DNA of 64,000 bases from Paenibacillus camerounensis (GCF_000723885.1 NZ_CCDG010000061.1:62001-126000), one strand, 5' to 3'. Positions 53,302 to 62,013 are shown, counted from the stretch's first letter. The notes: generated from the letters alone by a model not told the origin. A program made the numbers and translations.

Positions 53302-54634
53302 CGGTATCAATGATGAATTGTATATCCTCATCCGTGGAGGAGAGCGGGGGCGCAAGGGTAAGCACATTGTTGAAGCCGGCTACGGTATCCCCGTTCTTAC
53401 CTATAATAAGGCCCTTGGCTTTGCATTCGGCAATAATGCCTTTGACTATATCCAGATCAGCAGGCTGTTTGCTCCCCTTGTCAGCCACCAGCTCAATGCC
53501 GGCAATCAGCCCGAAGCTGCGGATATCACCGACCAGCTTGTGCCCGAGCAGCCCCGACAATCCGCTGTGCAGCCTCTGTCCGAGAATAGCGGCCCGCTCC
53601 ACCAGCTGCTCCTGCTCCAGAACCTCCAGATTGCGGAGGGCCAGCGCACAGGCGGCCGGGTTACCGCCAAAGGTATTCACATGGCGGAAATGGCCGTAGC
53701 CGTCGCTGTTATCCTTAAAGGCCTCATAGATATCCTTACGCACCGCGGTTGCCGACAACGGCAGGTAGGCGCTGGTCAGCCCTTTGGCCATCGTGACGAT
53801 ATCCGGCTTAATTCCGAAATTCTGATGGCCGAATTTACGCCCGGAACGCCCGAAGCCGCAGATGACTTCATCCATAATCAGCAGCACGCCGTAATTCCGG
53901 CAGATTTCCTGCACCCGGTCTAGATACACCTGCTCAGGCACAATAACACCGCCGCCGGTAATCACCGGCTCCATAATAACAGCCGCAACCGTCTCTGCCC
54001 CTTCCCAGATAATCGTCTCCTCAACCGCTTGAGCACACTGCAGATTGAACGCCTCCACAGTCATGCCTTCCGGGCGGCGGTAGCTGTCCGGCGGAGCTAC
54101 ATGCAGGAAGCCTGCTGCCAGCGGCTCATATTTGTATTTGCGCTGCGCCTGCCCTGTCGCTGACAGCGCACCGAGCGAGCTGCCGTGATAGCCCCGGTAA
54201 CGGGCAATGAATTTGCTCCGGTAATGCTGCCCGGTCTGCTGATGGTATTGGCGGACGATTTTGAAAGCTGCTTCATTCGCCTCTGATCCGCTGTTGGAGA
54301 AGAAGATCACATACTCGCCTTCCAGCCATTCATTCAGCTTCTCGGCAAGTGCTATAGCCGGCATATGGCTCTGGGTAAGCGGAAAGTACGGCAGGCTAAG
54401 CAGCTGATTGTAGGCGGCCTCAGCCAATTCCTTCCGGCCGTAACCGACATTTACACACCACAGCCCGGACATGCCGTCCAGATATTTATTCCCGTCTATA
54501 TCGGTAACCCACGAACCGCTGGCCGAAGCCGCAATCATCGGGGGACTCTGTTCACTGTAAGGTGTAATGTTATGCCATAAATAACGCTGATCCTTCTTGA
54601 TGATCGCTTCACTCTCTTTACCCAGGCTCTGCAT
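53267..54634 (-). CDS. Class III omega-aminotransferase, probably beta-alanine/beta-aminoisobutyrate type
   Basis: About 455 residues. PLP-binding Lys284 in TMAKGLTSAYLP, Asp255 in LLIMDEVICGFGRSG, and the family features VIFFSNSGSEANEAAFK and RGYHGSSLGALSATG. It should transfer the amino group of beta-alanine or beta-aminoisobutyrate to pyruvate or another acceptor, giving malonate or methylmalonate semialdehyde for the dehydrogenase encoded upstream. The frame opens at GTG 54643, but ATG 54634, eight bases after GAGAGGAG, is better. It is last in the transporter-MMSDH-aminotransferase array. Confidence 0.92.
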   Translation of the reverse strand: MQSLGKESEAIIKKDQRYLWHNITPYSEQSPPMIAASASGSWVTDIDGNKYLDGMSGLWCVNVGYGRKELAEAAYNQLLSLPYFPLTQSHMPAIALAEKLNEWLEGEYVIFFSNSGSEANEAAFKIVRQYHQQTGQHYRSKFIARYRGYHGSSLGALSATGQAQRKYKYEPLAAGFLHVAPPDSYRRPEGMTVEAFNLQCAQAVEETIIWEGAETVAAVIMEPVITGGGVIVPEQVYLDRVQEICRNYGVLLIMDEVICGFGRSGRKFGHQNFGIKPDIVTMAKGLTSAYLPLSATAVRKDIYEAFKDNSDGYGHFRHVNTFGGNPAACALALRNLEVLEQEQLVERAAILGQRLHSGLSGLLGHKLVGDIRSFGLIAGIELVADKGSKQPADLDIVKGIIAECKAKGLIIGKNGDTVAGFNNVLTLAPPLSSTDEDIQFIIDTVTAVLNGGWGA

Positions 54635-54672
54635 GACAGGCACTCCTCTCCAAATCCCTTTTTTATTGAAAG

Positions 54673-56136
54673 CTAATAGCGGGCAGTAATCATTTTTTTG
54701 CGGGTATAGAACTCCACGCCGTCACGGCCGTTGGCATGCAGGTCACCGTAGAAAGACTTCTTGTAGCCGGAAAAAGGGAAAAAGGCCATCGGTGCCGGTA
54801 CTCCGAGGTTCACACCCAGCATCCCCGCATCAATCTCTTCCCGGAACTCACGGACCGCCCTGGCGCTGTCCGTATAGAGACAGGCACCGTTGGCGAATGG
54901 CGAGCGGTTCGTAATCTCTATCGCTTCCGTGAGATCCTTAACGCGTACAACAGACAGCAGCGGAGCAAAAATCTCCTCCCTCCAGATTGTCATCCCCGGC
55001 TGCACACGGTCAAAGATAGTCGGACCCAGGAAATAGCCTGGGCCTGCCGCCGCGCTATCCTTCCTCCCGTCGCGCACCAGCTCAGCCTGCTCGCTGATTC
55101 CGGTTTCGATATAACGGATCGTCCGCTCCTTATTCGCCTCCCGGATGACCGGACCAAGGAACACGCCTTCTTCCCTGCCGTCCCCGATTTTCAGGCTGTC
55201 AGCAGCCTGAAGCAGGCGGCTGACCAGCTCATCTGCGACAGCTTCATGCACAACTACAACAGAGCAAGCCATACAGCGTTCACCCGCTGAGCCAAAAGCA
55301 GCCGCGGTAATATTCTTTACGGCATTGTCCAGGTCGGCATCCGGAAGCACAATGGAATGATTCTTGGCACCGGCAAGCGCCTGCACACGTTTACCGTGAG
55401 CCGTTCCCTGCTTATACACATATTCCGCCACCGGCTGTGAGCCGACAAAAGAAACTGCCTTTACGTCCTCATGCGCAAGCAGGCCGTTCACCACTTCATG
55501 CGCCCCGTGAACTACATTTAGCACACCCGGCGGGAACCCGGCTTCGGCGAACAGCTCCGCCAGCCGGTTGACCAGCAGCGGTGTCCGTTCCGACGGCTTC
55601 AGAACAAAGCTGTTGCCGCAGGCAATTGCCAGCGGGAACATCCAGCAGGGCACCATCATCGGGAAGTTGAACGGGGCAATACCGCCAATTACCCCTAAGG
55701 GATAACGGTACATACCGGATTCGATTCCGGCTGCGATATCCGGCAGCTGGCTGCCCATCATAAGCGTAGGAATGCCTGAAGCAAATTCCACGCATTCAAT
55801 CCCGCGCTGTACCTCACCAAGCGCCTCCTCCCTGCTTTTCCCGTTCTCCAGCGTGATCAGGTCCGCCAGCTCATCCCGGTGCTGCACCAGCAGCTGCTGA
55901 TATTGGAAGAAATAGCGGGCCCGCCGGGGAACGGCTATCCTCTTCCATGCTTTATAGGCCACTGCTGCCGCCTGCACTGCAGCATCCACCTCTTCCTTAC
56001 TTGAAATCGGAACATACGCGATGATCTCACCGGTAGCAGGATTGAATACCTCCTCCTGCTTGCCGGAGGCTGATTCCACCCAAACCCCGTTCACATAATT
56101 CCTGACCTTTTCCGCCTGCCCTACTTCCAGAGACAT
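54673..56136 (-). CDS. mmsA: CoA-acylating methylmalonate-semialdehyde dehydrogenase
   Basis: 487 residues of the aldehyde dehydrogenase fold. The catalytic Cys288 is in [11 protein letters not shown]. The segment LAGAKNH takes the place of the usual general-base Glu, a hallmark of the CoA-dependent MMSDH branch, as is [11 protein letters not shown] near residue 110. It converts malonate or methylmalonate semialdehyde, NAD and CoA to acetyl- or propionyl-CoA and CO2, the end of the uracil/thymine pathway. The same family includes IolA of inositol breakdown; the neighbours favour pyrimidines. ATG 56136 follows AGAGGTGA. Confidence 0.93.
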   Translation of the reverse strand: MSLEVGQAEKVRNYVNGVWVESASGKQEEVFNPATGEIIAYVPISSKEEVDAAVQAAAVAYKAWKRIAVPRRARYFFQYQQLLVQHRDELADLITLENGKSREEALGEVQRGIECVEFASGIPTLMMGSQLPDIAAGIESGMYRYPLGVIGGIAPFNFPMMVPCWMFPLAIACGNSFVLKPSERTPLLVNRLAELFAEAGFPPGVLNVVHGAHEVVNGLLAHEDVKAVSFVGSQPVAEYVYKQGTAHGKRVQALAGAKNHSIVLPDADLDNAVKNITAAAFGSAGERCMACSVVVVHEAVADELVSRLLQAADSLKIGDGREEGVFLGPVIREANKERTIRYIETGISEQAELVRDGRKDSAAAGPGYFLGPTIFDRVQPGMTIWREEIFAPLLSVVRVKDLTEAIEITNRSPFANGACLYTDSARAVREFREEIDAGMLGVNLGVPAPMAFFPFSGYKKSFYGDLHANGRDGVEFYTRKKMITARY

Positions 56137-56176
56137 CGCTGCTCACCTCTCTTTTGATTTAAGCGCTGATGATAAT

Positions 56177-56203
56177 AGATGACCGCCGTAACGGCGGTCA
56201 TCT
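56177..56203 (-). other. Strong intercistronic hairpin
   Basis: AGATGACCGCCGT-A-ACGGCGGTCATCT has perfect 13-bp arms but no T-run on either strand. It separates the substrate-binding-protein gene from mmsA and may stabilise or attenuate the transcript. Confidence 0.55.
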
Positions 56204-56227
56204 GTAAGCTGTATATGATTGGATGCC

Positions 56228-57325
56228 TTACTGCGCTGCCATTTCAACGATCTCATTCGTGAAGGCTGTATTTACATCGGCAGCCTCCTTGATCACTCCG
56301 AACTTGAGGGCAATATCCGCCGTCTGCTGGAAAGCTGCAGCATCGGTGTAGCCCAGCTTGGCAATATCAAAGCCTTCGGGCTGAATCAGCTTGGCAACCT
56401 CCGTCATCATCGTCAGCTGATGCTCACGGGTTGTACTGCCTTCCTCAGCCAGCTTCATAACACTGTCCACAGCTGCCTCCGGATCAGCAATTGCATCCTT
56501 CCAGCCCTTGAGGGAAGCACGGACGAACTTGGCTGCCGTCTCCTTGTTATCCTCCAGCCATTCCTTATTGGCAAAGAGGTTGTCTTCAAGCATTGCCACC
56601 CCCTCATCGTTCATGTCGATGACATTCAGCTCCTCAGCCTTAACTCCCGATTCCAGCACTACCTGGTATTCGTTATAGGTCATGGCCGAAGCCGCATCAA
56701 GCTCACCGCCGAGGAACTGGTCCATCGTGAAGCCCTGCTTCGTGAAGTTCAGATCCTTGTTGGAATCCAGCTGATATTTATCGAACAGCGCCAGCAGCTC
56801 AAACTCATTTCCGCCCATCCAGTTTCCGACCTTTTTACCCTTCAGGTCTGCCGGACTGTTAATCCCCGCATCCTTCTTGGACACCAGCACAAGGCCGCTC
56901 TTCTGGAAGATCTGTGCGATCTGCACCAGCGGCATTTCCTGCTCCTGGCTGGTCAGCAGACTCGCAACCCAGTCCACCCCGATGTCCGCCGATCCTCCGG
57001 CCACCTGCTGCTCAGGCACAATGTCCGGTCCGCCCGGCAGAATCTCAACCTTCAGCCCCTCTTCGGCATAATACCCCTTATCCTGGGCCAGAAAATACCC
57101 GGCAAACTGCGCCTGCGGCACCCATTTCAGCTGAAGCTTGACCGTTACCGGCTCGGCTGCCGGCTCAGCCGTCGCCGCCGTTTCCGGTGATGCTGAGGCT
57201 TCTGCCCCCGCTGCAGGCGTATTCGCATTGTTGTTGCCTCCGCAGCCCGCCAGCAGAGAGAGGATCATAATCATTGCCACCGGCAGCAGCCCGGCGCGAA
57301 ACTTACCCTTTTTCCCGTTCTTCAC
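56228..57325 (-). CDS. ABC transporter substrate-binding lipoprotein, NMT1/THI5-like
   Basis: About 365 residues. A lipoprotein signal ends in the lipobox LLAGC (Cys28), then an Ala/Thr/Pro-rich linker, then an NMT1/THI5-type binding domain (VKLQLKWVPQAQFAGYFLAQDKGYYAEEGL). Relatives bind pyrimidine-like compounds (HMP, riboflavin precursors) or sulfonates. With the catabolic genes, uracil, thymine, hydantoin or a ureido compound is the likely ligand; this is inferred. The frame opens at TTG 57331, but that touches GGGGGAG; GTG 57325 is six bases away. It is third in the order ATPase-permeases-binding protein. Confidence 0.88.
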   Translation of the reverse strand: MKNGKKGKFRAGLLPVAMIMILSLLAGCGGNNNANTPAAGAEASASPETAATAEPAAEPVTVKLQLKWVPQAQFAGYFLAQDKGYYAEEGLKVEILPGGPDIVPEQQVAGGSADIGVDWVASLLTSQEQEMPLVQIAQIFQKSGLVLVSKKDAGINSPADLKGKKVGNWMGGNEFELLALFDKYQLDSNKDLNFTKQGFTMDQFLGGELDAASAMTYNEYQVVLESGVKAEELNVIDMNDEGVAMLEDNLFANKEWLEDNKETAAKFVRASLKGWKDAIADPEAAVDSVMKLAEEGSTTREHQLTMMTEVAKLIQPEGFDIAKLGYTDAAAFQQTADIALKFGVIKEAADVNTAFTNEIVEMAAQ

Positions 57326-57466
57326 ACGCAACTCCCCCTACCCATTTGAGTTTGTAGTACCGCACAGCACAGCATGGTTACCCTCTTGGTGCTTATATGC
57401 ATACGGCCCGCGTGCGGATTCTCTGTCTCCCTCACGCGGATTCCGGATGTAACGGATTGAAGGAAG

Positions 57467-58366
57467 CTACGAACGCTGGGAGGAATGCCATTTGATAAAC
57501 ACCTTTTCCAGCCGTTCCACAACCAGATAGAAGATAACACCGGCAACTGCCGCCAGTACAATACAGGACCAGCCCAGCGGCATCTTGGCCACCTTGATGG
57601 AATTGGAGAGCAGATAACCCAGCCCCCGCGAGGAAAAGAAAAACTCTCCGACAATAGCGCCGATCATACTGGCTGTAGCATTGATCTTGAGTGCCGTGAA
57701 TACATACGGGAGACTGTTCTGAATCCGCAGATACCGGAATACTGCCGGCTTGCCGGCTGCGTAGGAATGCATCAGATCCAGCGCCAGCGGGTCTACTGCA
57801 GACATCCCCTTATAGGCATTAATCGCCATCGCCGCCATTGTGGTTGCGGTAACGATAGCCGCCCGCGAACCGATACCGTCACCGAACCACAGGTTCATGA
57901 TCGGCGCCAGCGCTACTATCGGGACTGCATTAAGCGCCGCCACCAGAGTCAGGCTGCCTCCGCCCCAGCGCGGCCAGGCAGTTGCCGCAAGGGCAATCAG
58001 AAAGCCGCAGGCCGAGCCGGTCAGCATTCCCAGCACAGCTTCACTCAGGGTATAGCCGGTATAGGATAACAGGAGACTGTAATTCTCGCGCATCGCCTCC
58101 CAGATCGCTGAAGGAAGCGGGAGCTGGTATTTCTTCAGATCAAACAGCTTGTGAAACATCTCCAGCTCCCAGAGGAGCAGGAAGATCACGCCTGCTGCCA
58201 GCGGCAAAAGCACACCCGGATTAAGCCACTTGGTCAAATGCCGCCTTCCTTTTTGCTTCTTGGGATCTGAATATATACTTTCTTTCGTTGTTATAAGAGA
58301 TGTCGATGGGCCATCCCCTCCTGCAGCAGCCATATACGAGGGCTCCTGCACTGAACTGCTGCTCAT
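57467..58366 (-). CDS. ABC transporter permease (TauC/SsuC-like) 2
   Basis: 299 residues. After a polar N-terminus of about 45 residues come six helices, with the coupling motif (EAA loop) at about 195-225 (AYKGMSAVDPLALDLMHSY, AGKPAVFRYLRIQNSLPYV). It forms the channel with the permease encoded just upstream. Its ATG overlaps the stop of that gene by one base (TGATG) and follows GGGAGGAG. A 141-base spacer with no gene separates it from the binding-protein gene. Confidence 0.9.
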   Translation of the reverse strand: MSSSSVQEPSYMAAAGGDGPSTSLITTKESIYSDPKKQKGRRHLTKWLNPGVLLPLAAGVIFLLLWELEMFHKLFDLKKYQLPLPSAIWEAMRENYSLLLSYTGYTLSEAVLGMLTGSACGFLIALAATAWPRWGGGSLTLVAALNAVPIVALAPIMNLWFGDGIGSRAAIVTATTMAAMAINAYKGMSAVDPLALDLMHSYAAGKPAVFRYLRIQNSLPYVFTALKINATASMIGAIVGEFFFSSRGLGYLLSNSIKVAKMPLGWSCIVLAAVAGVIFYLVVERLEKVFIKWHSSQRS

Positions 58367-59175
58367 CAGCGGTCTCCTCCCTTCGGCCGGAATTCAGGCT
58401 GCCACGGCGCTGCCAGACGTTCCGCAAGCGTCATGATCCAGTAGCTGGCAATACCAAGCAGCGCCCCGACCAGCACGGTTGACCAGAACATATAGGTGTG
58501 GGATGGCCCGTAATACAGATTGCGCAGCATAATGACACCGATCCCGTGCTGCGCACCCATCAGCTCAACCAGAATCGCTCCGGTCACCGCGAGCGGGGCA
58601 GCGATTTTGAGGCCGCTGAACAGTCCGGGCAGAGCAGCCGGAAGCTTCAGCTTCCAGTACACGGCCCACGGCCGGGCAGCGTAGGAATGCATCAGCTCCA
58701 CCGCCGACAGATCGACGCTGCGCAGCCCGCGCAGCATATTTAACGCAACCGGAAAGAAGGTGATATACCCGGAGATAATAACCCGCGACACCTGCTCATC
58801 CCGGACAATCCCGTAGATAATCGGGGCCAGGCCCAGAATCGGGATCATCTGGGAAGCAACGGCATACGGAAAGGCCAGCCGTTCAATTATTCTGGACATA
58901 CTCATCAGCACAGCGAGCAGCACGCCTGCAGCAGCACCGATCAGGAAGCCGATGCCCGCATTGCCGAAGGTTGCCCCGCCCTCCTTCAGCAGGGTACCGC
59001 TGTATTTCCATAAGGTTGCAGCCACTTCATGCACATAAGGAAGCTTCGACTGGGCCAGCGGCGTCTGCACCACATGAAGCAGCATCCATGAGACTCCCTC
59101 CCAGACTGCCAGCAAGCCGCAGATCCATACCAGCAGCGGCAGGTAGCGGCTGCGCAACAAGCTGTTCCCTTTCAT
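58366..59175 (-). CDS. ABC transporter permease (TauC/SsuC-like) 1
   Basis: 269 residues with six helices. The EAA-type loop reads LNMLRGLRSVDLSAVELMHSYAARPWAVYWKLKLPAALPG. It is homologous to the next permease, so the importer uses two different permeases, as in a few pyrimidine-precursor transporters. The start lies two bases after the ATPase stop, with AAGGGGTG upstream. Located in the cytoplasmic membrane. Confidence 0.9.
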   Translation of the reverse strand: MKGNSLLRSRYLPLLVWICGLLAVWEGVSWMLLHVVQTPLAQSKLPYVHEVAATLWKYSGTLLKEGGATFGNAGIGFLIGAAAGVLLAVLMSMSRIIERLAFPYAVASQMIPILGLAPIIYGIVRDEQVSRVIISGYITFFPVALNMLRGLRSVDLSAVELMHSYAARPWAVYWKLKLPAALPGLFSGLKIAAPLAVTGAILVELMGAQHGIGVIMLRNLYYGPSHTYMFWSTVLVGALLGIASYWIMTLAERLAAPWQPEFRPKGGDR

Positions 59176-59177
59176 GT

Positions 59178-59960
59178 CTACACCCCTTCAAAGCTGTCGC
59201 GGATACGGGCGATTAGCTCAAAAAACTGCGGGCTGTTTCTCATCTCCGCCGTCCGGGGGCGCGGCAGCGGGATATCAACGACAGCGGACAGCCGGCCCGG
59301 ATGCGGTGAAAGCACGAATACTCTATCCGATAAAAAAATCGATTCCGGAATACTGTGGGTTACAAAGACGATGGTGCTCTGCACTTTGCTCCACACAGAG
59401 AGCAGCTCCTCATTCAGGCGCTCGCGGGTAAATTCATCCAGTGCAGAGAACGGCTCATCCATCAGCAGAATCTCCGGCTCCATAGAGAGGGCACGGGCAA
59501 TCGCCACACGCTGCTGCATGCCTCCGCTCAGCTGCCACGGATATTTGTCGGCGAAGCCCTGCAGGCCGACAAGTTCAAGCAGCTCATGCGCTTTTTCCTC
59601 ACGGACCGTTTTTTTGACTCCCATCAGTTCAAGCGGCAGAGTGATATTGTGCTTCACCTTACGCCAGTCGTAGAGCACCGGGCTCTGAAACACAATTCCG
59701 TATTTCTGCGCCAGCCTAGCTTCCTTTGCGCTTTTTCCCGCTACTATAACATTCCCGGCCGTCGGCGTCAGCAGATCTGCCATCAGCCTGAGCAGTGTTG
59801 TTTTTCCGCAGCCCGAAGGACCGAGCAAAGAAACAAATTCACCCTTGGCAATATCAAGGCTTACCTGGTGCAGCGCCAGTACATCCGCCGTTTCTGTCTG
59901 ATAACGCATTTCAACGTCTTCCAGCTGTATTTCAGGAATCTTCGCCGCTACAAGTGACAT
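59178..59960 (-). CDS. ABC transporter ATP-binding protein of the pyrimidine locus
   Basis: About 260 residues. Walker A GPSGCGKTT, signature LSGGMQQRVAIARAL, Walker B ILLMDEPFSALDEFTRE and switch His in VFVTHSIPESIFLSDRV, all typical of TauB/SsuB/ThiZ-type import ATPases. It powers the two permeases encoded next. The frame opens at 59978, but ATG 59960 lies six bases after GGGGGAG. It is the first gene of the six-gene transporter-mmsA-aminotransferase array. Confidence 0.92.
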   Translation of the reverse strand: MSLVAAKIPEIQLEDVEMRYQTETADVLALHQVSLDIAKGEFVSLLGPSGCGKTTLLRLMADLLTPTAGNVIVAGKSAKEARLAQKYGIVFQSPVLYDWRKVKHNITLPLELMGVKKTVREEKAHELLELVGLQGFADKYPWQLSGGMQQRVAIARALSMEPEILLMDEPFSALDEFTRERLNEELLSVWSKVQSTIVFVTHSIPESIFLSDRVFVLSPHPGRLSAVVDIPLPRPRTAEMRNSPQFFELIARIRDSFEGV

Positions 59961-59991
59961 TTCCAGCTCCCCCTTCATCCCTGAATCGAAT

Positions 59992-60010
59992 TATTAATGT
60001 TAATTAACAT
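59992..60010 (-). promoter_or_regulatory. Palindrome and shared 11-mer upstream of the transporter operon
   Basis: ATGTTAATTAACAT (59997-60010) is a perfect palindrome. It overlaps TATTAATGTTA (59992-60002), identical to the 11-mer before preT. It lies about 32-50 bases before the ATPase start codon. Confidence 0.5.
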
Positions 60011-60093
60011 AACATATTTTTGGTGTTTGCGAAGTTATTTTTACTTATATGTTCGATTAACTAACATCTTACACTCTGCTCTGCGGACACTCA

Positions 60094-60142
60094 CTAGACA
60101 GAAAGTAAAATAGCACCTGCAAAATTCCGTCACTTTGTCTAG
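60094..60142. promoter_or_regulatory. Spaced TAGACA/TGTCTA half-sites
   Basis: CTAGACA (60094-60100) and TGTCTAG (60136-60142) are inverted and start 42 bases apart, about four helical turns. The same TAGACA/TGTCTA halves form the compact dyad before pucR. Binding by the PucR-family protein is a guess. Confidence 0.4.
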
Positions 60143-60235
60143 GCACCAAGCCAGTATTATCAAAGACTATGGCTGGTGCCGATATATATAGGAAGGTTTT
60201 TGTCACCGGAGTACCGAATGTTATCCGGCAAAAAC
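60142..60235 (+). promoter_or_regulatory. Two consecutive hairpins in the leader of the diguanylate cyclase gene
   Basis: Hairpin 1 pairs GGCACC (60142-60147) and AGCC (60149-60152) with GGCT-GGTGCC (60171-60180). Hairpin 2 pairs GTTTTTG-TCA-CCGGA (60196-60210) with TCCGG-CAAAAAC (60224-60235). No T-run follows hairpin 2. They lie before a small ORF and the cyclase gene. No known riboswitch consensus was recognised. Confidence 0.4.
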
Positions 60236-60277
60236 TGTGATACTATTTATTTATATCCTTTCAAAACAGGAGATTAT

Positions 60278-60379
60278 ATGCCGATGCTTAATTCTTATTT
60301 AAACGGCCCGCGGCTTGCCTTGGCAATTCGTGCAGTTGACACCTGCTCTGTGTGGAGGCGCAACGCATGGGGACTTTAA
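60278..60379 (+). CDS. Possible 33-residue leader peptide overlapping the diguanylate cyclase gene
   Basis: ATG 60278 has AGGAG five bases upstream and opens a 33-codon frame (begins MPMLNSYLNGPRLALAI) ending at TAA 60377-60379. That is 13 bases inside the following gene in another frame. Its translation would pass over the GGAGG of the cyclase gene, so it could couple or tune cyclase translation. The product has no recognised family. It could be chance; the ribosome binding site and the overlap are the only support. Confidence 0.35.
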   Translation: MPMLNSYLNGPRLALAIRAVDTCSVWRRNAWGL

Positions 60380-61956
60380 TATCAAGTTATATTGTTGTTG
60401 TATCTATTTCAGGGGTGCTGAATGCGCTCCTTGCGCTATTTGCTTACTATAAGAAGACGGATTTTGCCGGAATCAGGGCTTTTATCTGCAGCTCGTTTTT
60501 TTCAGCGGTGTACACGTTCGGCTTCGCACTGGAGCTATCGGGTAACACCATGCAGGAGATCGGCTTCTGGATCAAGGTGGAGTATCTGGGAATGCCCTTT
60601 ATTGCCCCCTGCAGCCTGATCATGATTATGCATTTTGTCGGACTGGAGCGTCTGGTTAAAAAACCGCTGCTGGCCCTGCTCTATTCCGTCCCCGCTATTT
60701 CCGCGCTGCTGGTATGGACCAATGAGTATCATCATTTGTTCTACAAATCAATGATATTCCGCGAAAATGCACCCACGCCGCTGATTGACATTGTAATGGG
60801 CCCCTGGTATATCGTTCAGGGCAGTATGACCTTCGGCTGTATGCTTGCCGGAATGCTGCTGATCCTCTGGCAATGGAACCGGATGAAGCGGGTCTACAGG
60901 CGGCAGATAATCACCATCTTTATCGGGCAGTTTCTTCCTGCCCTTGGGGCCTTCCTCTATCTGATAGACAAAACCCCTTACGGCATGGACCCTGTACCCG
61001 TTATTATGAGCGTGACCTCAACCCTGTATTTCTGGGCTATCCTGTCCAGAGGTATGCTGACTGCGGCTCCCATTGCCCGTGAGAATCTGTTTGAGAGCAT
61101 GCGCGACGGGGTGCTGGTCACTGACCGCTCCGATATGCTGATTGACTATAACCGCGCTGCCGCCGGGATGCTGGAGGGCCTTGATTCCTCTGCCATCGGA
61201 CGTCCATTAGCCCAGCTCTTTCTGCCGGCAGGCAAAGAGGCCGTCGATTACGTCATGAACGCCGATCCGCTCTTGAGCGGGGAACGGGAGCTGGCCTGGA
61301 ACATAAGCGGGAGCACCTGGTATTATCAGGTCCGCTCTTCTCCGGTACTCAAAAAAGACGGCAGTGTGGCCGGGCGGATGATTATGCTGATTGACGTGAC
61401 CGAAAGAACCCTGCTTCAGGAAAAGCTGCAGCTGCTCGCCACAGTCGACAGCCTGACCGGAATCTACAACCGTACTCACTTTATGGAACTGAGCCGGGAG
61501 CTGCTGGATGAGGCACTGAACAGCCTGACTCCGCTCTCCATCATTTTGCTTGATATCGACTTCTTCAAAAGCATCAATGACCGCTACGGCCACCAGTACG
61601 GGGATATGGCGCTCCAGCATGTTGTCGGCGTATGCGCAAAGCATGTCCGCGAGGGGGATGTATTCGGGCGCTACGGGGGCGAAGAATTCGTAATGTGCCT
61701 TCCTCATACTCCGCTGGAGCAGGCTGCAGCAATGTCCGAGGAGATCCGCAGCGATGTGGAACGCAGCCCGATGTATACCGTATCCGGGCCGGTTAACGTA
61801 ACAGCCAGCTTCGGTGTAGTAGAAGCCTTCCGGCTGAATGTATCCCTGGAGGAGCTGCTCTCCGAGGCCGATCATGCCCTGTATACCTCCAAGCGCAACG
61901 GGCGCAACGCTGTTCACATGTCCAGCGGGACAGCCATTACCCACTTTACCCCTTAA
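60367..61956 (+). CDS. 7TM-PAS diguanylate cyclase
   Basis: About 529 residues. An N-terminal seven-helix sensor of the histidine-kinase 7TM type (about 1-225), a PAS-like domain (about 235-345; FESMRDGVLVTDRSDMLIDYN) and a GGDEF domain with intact GGEEF (FGRYGGEEFVMCLP) follow, with the usual metal-site Asp in LLDIDFFKSIND. It lacks an EAL domain, so it should only make c-di-GMP. ATG 60367 follows GGAGG with eight-base spacing; the frame opens at 60352. The signal is unknown. Confidence 0.92.
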   Translation: MGTLISSYIVVVSISGVLNALLALFAYYKKTDFAGIRAFICSSFFSAVYTFGFALELSGNTMQEIGFWIKVEYLGMPFIAPCSLIMIMHFVGLERLVKKPLLALLYSVPAISALLVWTNEYHHLFYKSMIFRENAPTPLIDIVMGPWYIVQGSMTFGCMLAGMLLILWQWNRMKRVYRRQIITIFIGQFLPALGAFLYLIDKTPYGMDPVPVIMSVTSTLYFWAILSRGMLTAAPIARENLFESMRDGVLVTDRSDMLIDYNRAAAGMLEGLDSSAIGRPLAQLFLPAGKEAVDYVMNADPLLSGERELAWNISGSTWYYQVRSSPVLKKDGSVAGRMIMLIDVTERTLLQEKLQLLATVDSLTGIYNRTHFMELSRELLDEALNSLTPLSIILLDIDFFKSINDRYGHQYGDMALQHVVGVCAKHVREGDVFGRYGGEEFVMCLPHTPLEQAAAMSEEIRSDVERSPMYTVSGPVNVTASFGVVEAFRLNVSLEELLSEADHALYTSKRNGRNAVHMSSGTAITHFTP

Positions 61957-61977
61957 GATTATCGCTGTGCTTCATGC

Positions 61978-62013
61978 CGAAGAGCCCCGTTCCAGCTGGA
62001 ACGGGGCTCTTCG
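61978..62013. other. Perfect 16-bp hairpin without T-run
   Basis: CGAAGAGCCCCGTTCC-AGCT-GGAACGGGGCTCTTCG lies 22 bases past the cyclase stop. The stem is very stable but no U-tract follows on either strand, so intrinsic termination would be atypical. The rest of the spacer to 62265 shows no gene. Confidence 0.6.
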
